From an uncultured Porphyromonadaceae bacterium (GTDB lineage: Bacteria > Bacteroidota > Bacteroidia > Bacteroidales > Muribaculaceae): a DNA stretch of 64,000 nucleotides. Each line of letters starts with the position of its first letter. Position 1 is the first letter of the stretch. The notes under the pieces are model-generated. The model had not been told where the DNA came from, ran no database searches, and was given only the letters and a program-made list of their open reading frames with translations. A program made the translations under genes and the position numbers. This document shows positions 62,600 through 64,000 of this stretch, piece by piece. The stretch is from assembly GCA_947174335.1 (NCBI GenBank), contig CAMWIM010000003.1, forward strand, positions 1 to 64,000, in the 5' to 3' direction.

Positions 62600-64000
62600 T
62601 TATTTATTAGAAGAGTTGATGATTGAACGAGCGGCTGCAAGAGCGGCAGGGTCAGATGCAGACCCGCTCAACATGATTGCGAGTTCGGCTTCTCGACCTT
62701 TTTCATCAAGTCGGCTGATGTGGGTATTGGTCGATTTATCGTTATCTTCTTTATAAACTTTAAAGTGGGTATTCCCTTTGGCGGCAACCTGAGGCAAGTG
62801 AGTGATTGCGATGACCTGAATATTGTCGGAGATGAGTTTCATCAGCTCGCCCATGCGATTGGCAACATCGCCCGACACGCCGGTGTCGACCTCATCAAAA
62901 ATGATTGAGGGCAATTCCATTTTGTCGGCAACGATTGACTTGATGCAGAGCATGATGCGCGAAATCTCACCTCCCGAAGCAGTTTTACCGACAGGGAGGG
63001 GTGTTTGATTTTTATTGAACGCAAACAGAAACTCGACGGCGTCAATACCGGTTGAACTCATGTCGGCATCGGTAACTTGAATGACAACATTAAGGTTTTT
63101 CATTCCAAGCGGTAATGCCCTCTCGCGCAAAATATTGGCAAAAGTAATTGCCTCGGCATGGCGTGCTTCTGAAATTTCGCGAGCCATTTCAAGAGCATGA
63201 GCCTTGGCATGTCGAGCCTTAGCTTCAAGGCGTTTCAGAGTTTCGTCGGCGTCGTCGATTGTCTTAATCTGTGAACGCAAAGTGTTTGCGATTTCAATGA
63301 GTTGGTCAGATGTATTGACATGGTGACGGCGTTCGAGATCATATATGTCGTTAAGGCGATTTTCAATCTCGTCGAGACGAGCGGGGTCGGCGTTAAGCTC
63401 TGATTCATAGTCGGCAAACGTGTCGGCAATATCCCGAATTTCAACGCGGGCGGCTTCAAGCCGATCGACAAGCGAGTCGGATTCTTCAATAACACCACTG
63501 AGCTGTCCGGCTGACTGGATTGCCTCTTTCAAAAGGAAAAGAGCCGAGGGATTAGAGTTTGAAAGAGCGTCGGTTATGGCATCAAGCGACTGTTTAACAT
63601 CGGTCATGTTAGCCATCAACTCGCGTTCGCGTTCGAGTTCTTCCTGTTCGCCGGGGAGGAGGTTCAGATGCTCTATTTTTTCGAGCTGATAGCGTGTGAA
63701 TTCTTCATCGGCATTGGCTTTTTCGATTTCACGACGCATTGTGACGAACTCTCTAACAGCCTTGCGGAACGCCTGATAGCGTTTTTCGTATTCTTCGAGA
63801 CGGGAACCGTTGCCGGCAAGAACGTCAAGGATGCGCAACTGGTAAGGAGGGGATGCAAGGAGCAGATTCTGATGCTGAGAATGAATGTCAACCAATGTCA
63901 AAGCGACATACTTCAGTTTGTCGAGGTTAACAGGCGAATCATTGATGAAGGCACGGGAACGACCGTTTGGCAAAATTTCACGGCGCAAAATACATTGTTC
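62600..64000 (-). CDS. recN: DNA repair protein RecN (N-terminus beyond the window)
   Basis: The visible 467 or so residues lack the first part with the Walker A site. The frame is open to the right edge: codons before the TTG at 63988 read EQCI, which continues the conserved RREILPNGRSRAFINDSPV region. The coiled coil with hinge occupies the middle. The C-terminal ATPase half shows the signature ASGGEISRIMLCIKS, the Walker B SIIFDEVDTGVSG, and ITHLPQVAAKG. RecN is an SMC-like protein acting in double-strand break repair. It leads the rlmB-hydrolase operon. Confidence 0.95.
   Translation of the reverse strand, partial: EQCILRREILPNGRSRAFINDSPVNLDKLKYVALTLVDIHSQHQNLLLASPPYQLRILDVLAGNGSRLEEYEKRYQAFRKAVREFVTMRREIEKANADEEFTRYQLEKIEHLNLLPGEQEELERERELMANMTDVKQSLDAITDALSNSNPSALFLLKEAIQSAGQLSGVIEESDSLVDRLEAARVEIRDIADTFADYESELNADPARLDEIENRLNDIYDLERRHHVNTSDQLIEIANTLRSQIKTIDDADETLKRLEAKARHAKAHALEMAREISEARHAEAITFANILRERALPLGMKNLNVVIQVTDADMSSTGIDAVEFLFAFNKNQTPLPVGKTASGGEISRIMLCIKSIVADKMELPSIIFDEVDTGVSGDVANRMGELMKLISDNIQVIAITHLPQVAAKGNTHFKVYKEDNDKSTNTHISRLDEKGREAELAIMLSGSASDPAALAAARSIINSSNK

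Overview
The window reads as chromosomal DNA of a gut-type Bacteroidales bacterium, most likely close to Muribaculaceae (the family is inference). The order is supported by promoters with the Bacteroidetes -7 box TAnnTTTG, few Shine-Dalgarno sequences, a TamL-type lipidated Omp85 protein, DUF1460, DUF4494 and DUF5723 proteins, BACON domains, and a three-gene fumarate reductase. About 56 protein genes fill most of the window. I see no rRNA, tRNA or CRISPR array.

Layout. 0.2-4.7 kb: a DUF1460 hydrolase, then a minus-strand operon tamL-HAD phosphatase-FKBP isomerase. 4.7-11.4 kb: gpmI, then trmB-mrp-aroQ-O-methyltransferase-HAD-ribF, ending in a REP-associated tyrosine transposase (RAYT) whose own reading frame carries three of the hairpins it probably recognises. 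11.5-14.3 kb: a long structured leader in front of a BACON/leucine-rich-repeat lipoprotein, then a hairpin-rich spacer. 14.3-17.5 kb: a lipoprotein paired with a DUF5723 protein. 17.6-24.3 kb: dxr-rseP-rlmI-peptidase M49-ispE. 24.4-31.2 kb: grpE-dnaJ, dnaB, an M23 peptidase and trkH. 31.3-35.2 kb: fumarate reductase C-A-B, whose cytochrome b subunit carries a cysteine-repeat tail. 35.4-41.6 kb: an ORF6N gene and ilvD-ilvB-ilvN-ilvN-thioesterase with two regulatory subunits.

41.6-44.5 kb is the main accessory patch: a basic unknown protein, 0.7 kb of assorted small hairpins, and an AT-rich two-gene unit (XRE regulator plus CoiA-like nuclease) with its own promoter and terminator. 44.5-55.9 kb: a FucP-type sugar transporter, yggS and DUF4494, a LysE exporter, a CBM9-like protein, an ArgD-type aminotransferase, a short SSB, an OPT transporter, a MATE exporter, a Crp/Fnr regulator, and lipA-lipB. 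55.9-58.9 kb: a GH109-like glycosidase diverging from a NahK-like sugar kinase, bracketed by 32-bp near-identical repeats. 58.9-64 kb: a phosphohexomutase and a recN-rlmB-hydrolase operon cut by the right edge.

How the genes work together. Core modules cover isoprenoid synthesis (dxr, ispE), protein folding (grpE, dnaJ, FKBP), anaerobic respiration to succinate (frdCAB), branched-chain amino acids (ilvD/B/N) and lipoylation (lipA, lipB). The GH109 enzyme and the kinase may form a GalNAc salvage step, which would suit life on mucin. The items most worth following are the RAYT with self-embedded REPs, the RNA leader at 11.55-11.88 kb, the Cys-every-five tail on FrdC, the XRE/CoiA pair, and the repeat-bracketed GH109/kinase cassette.
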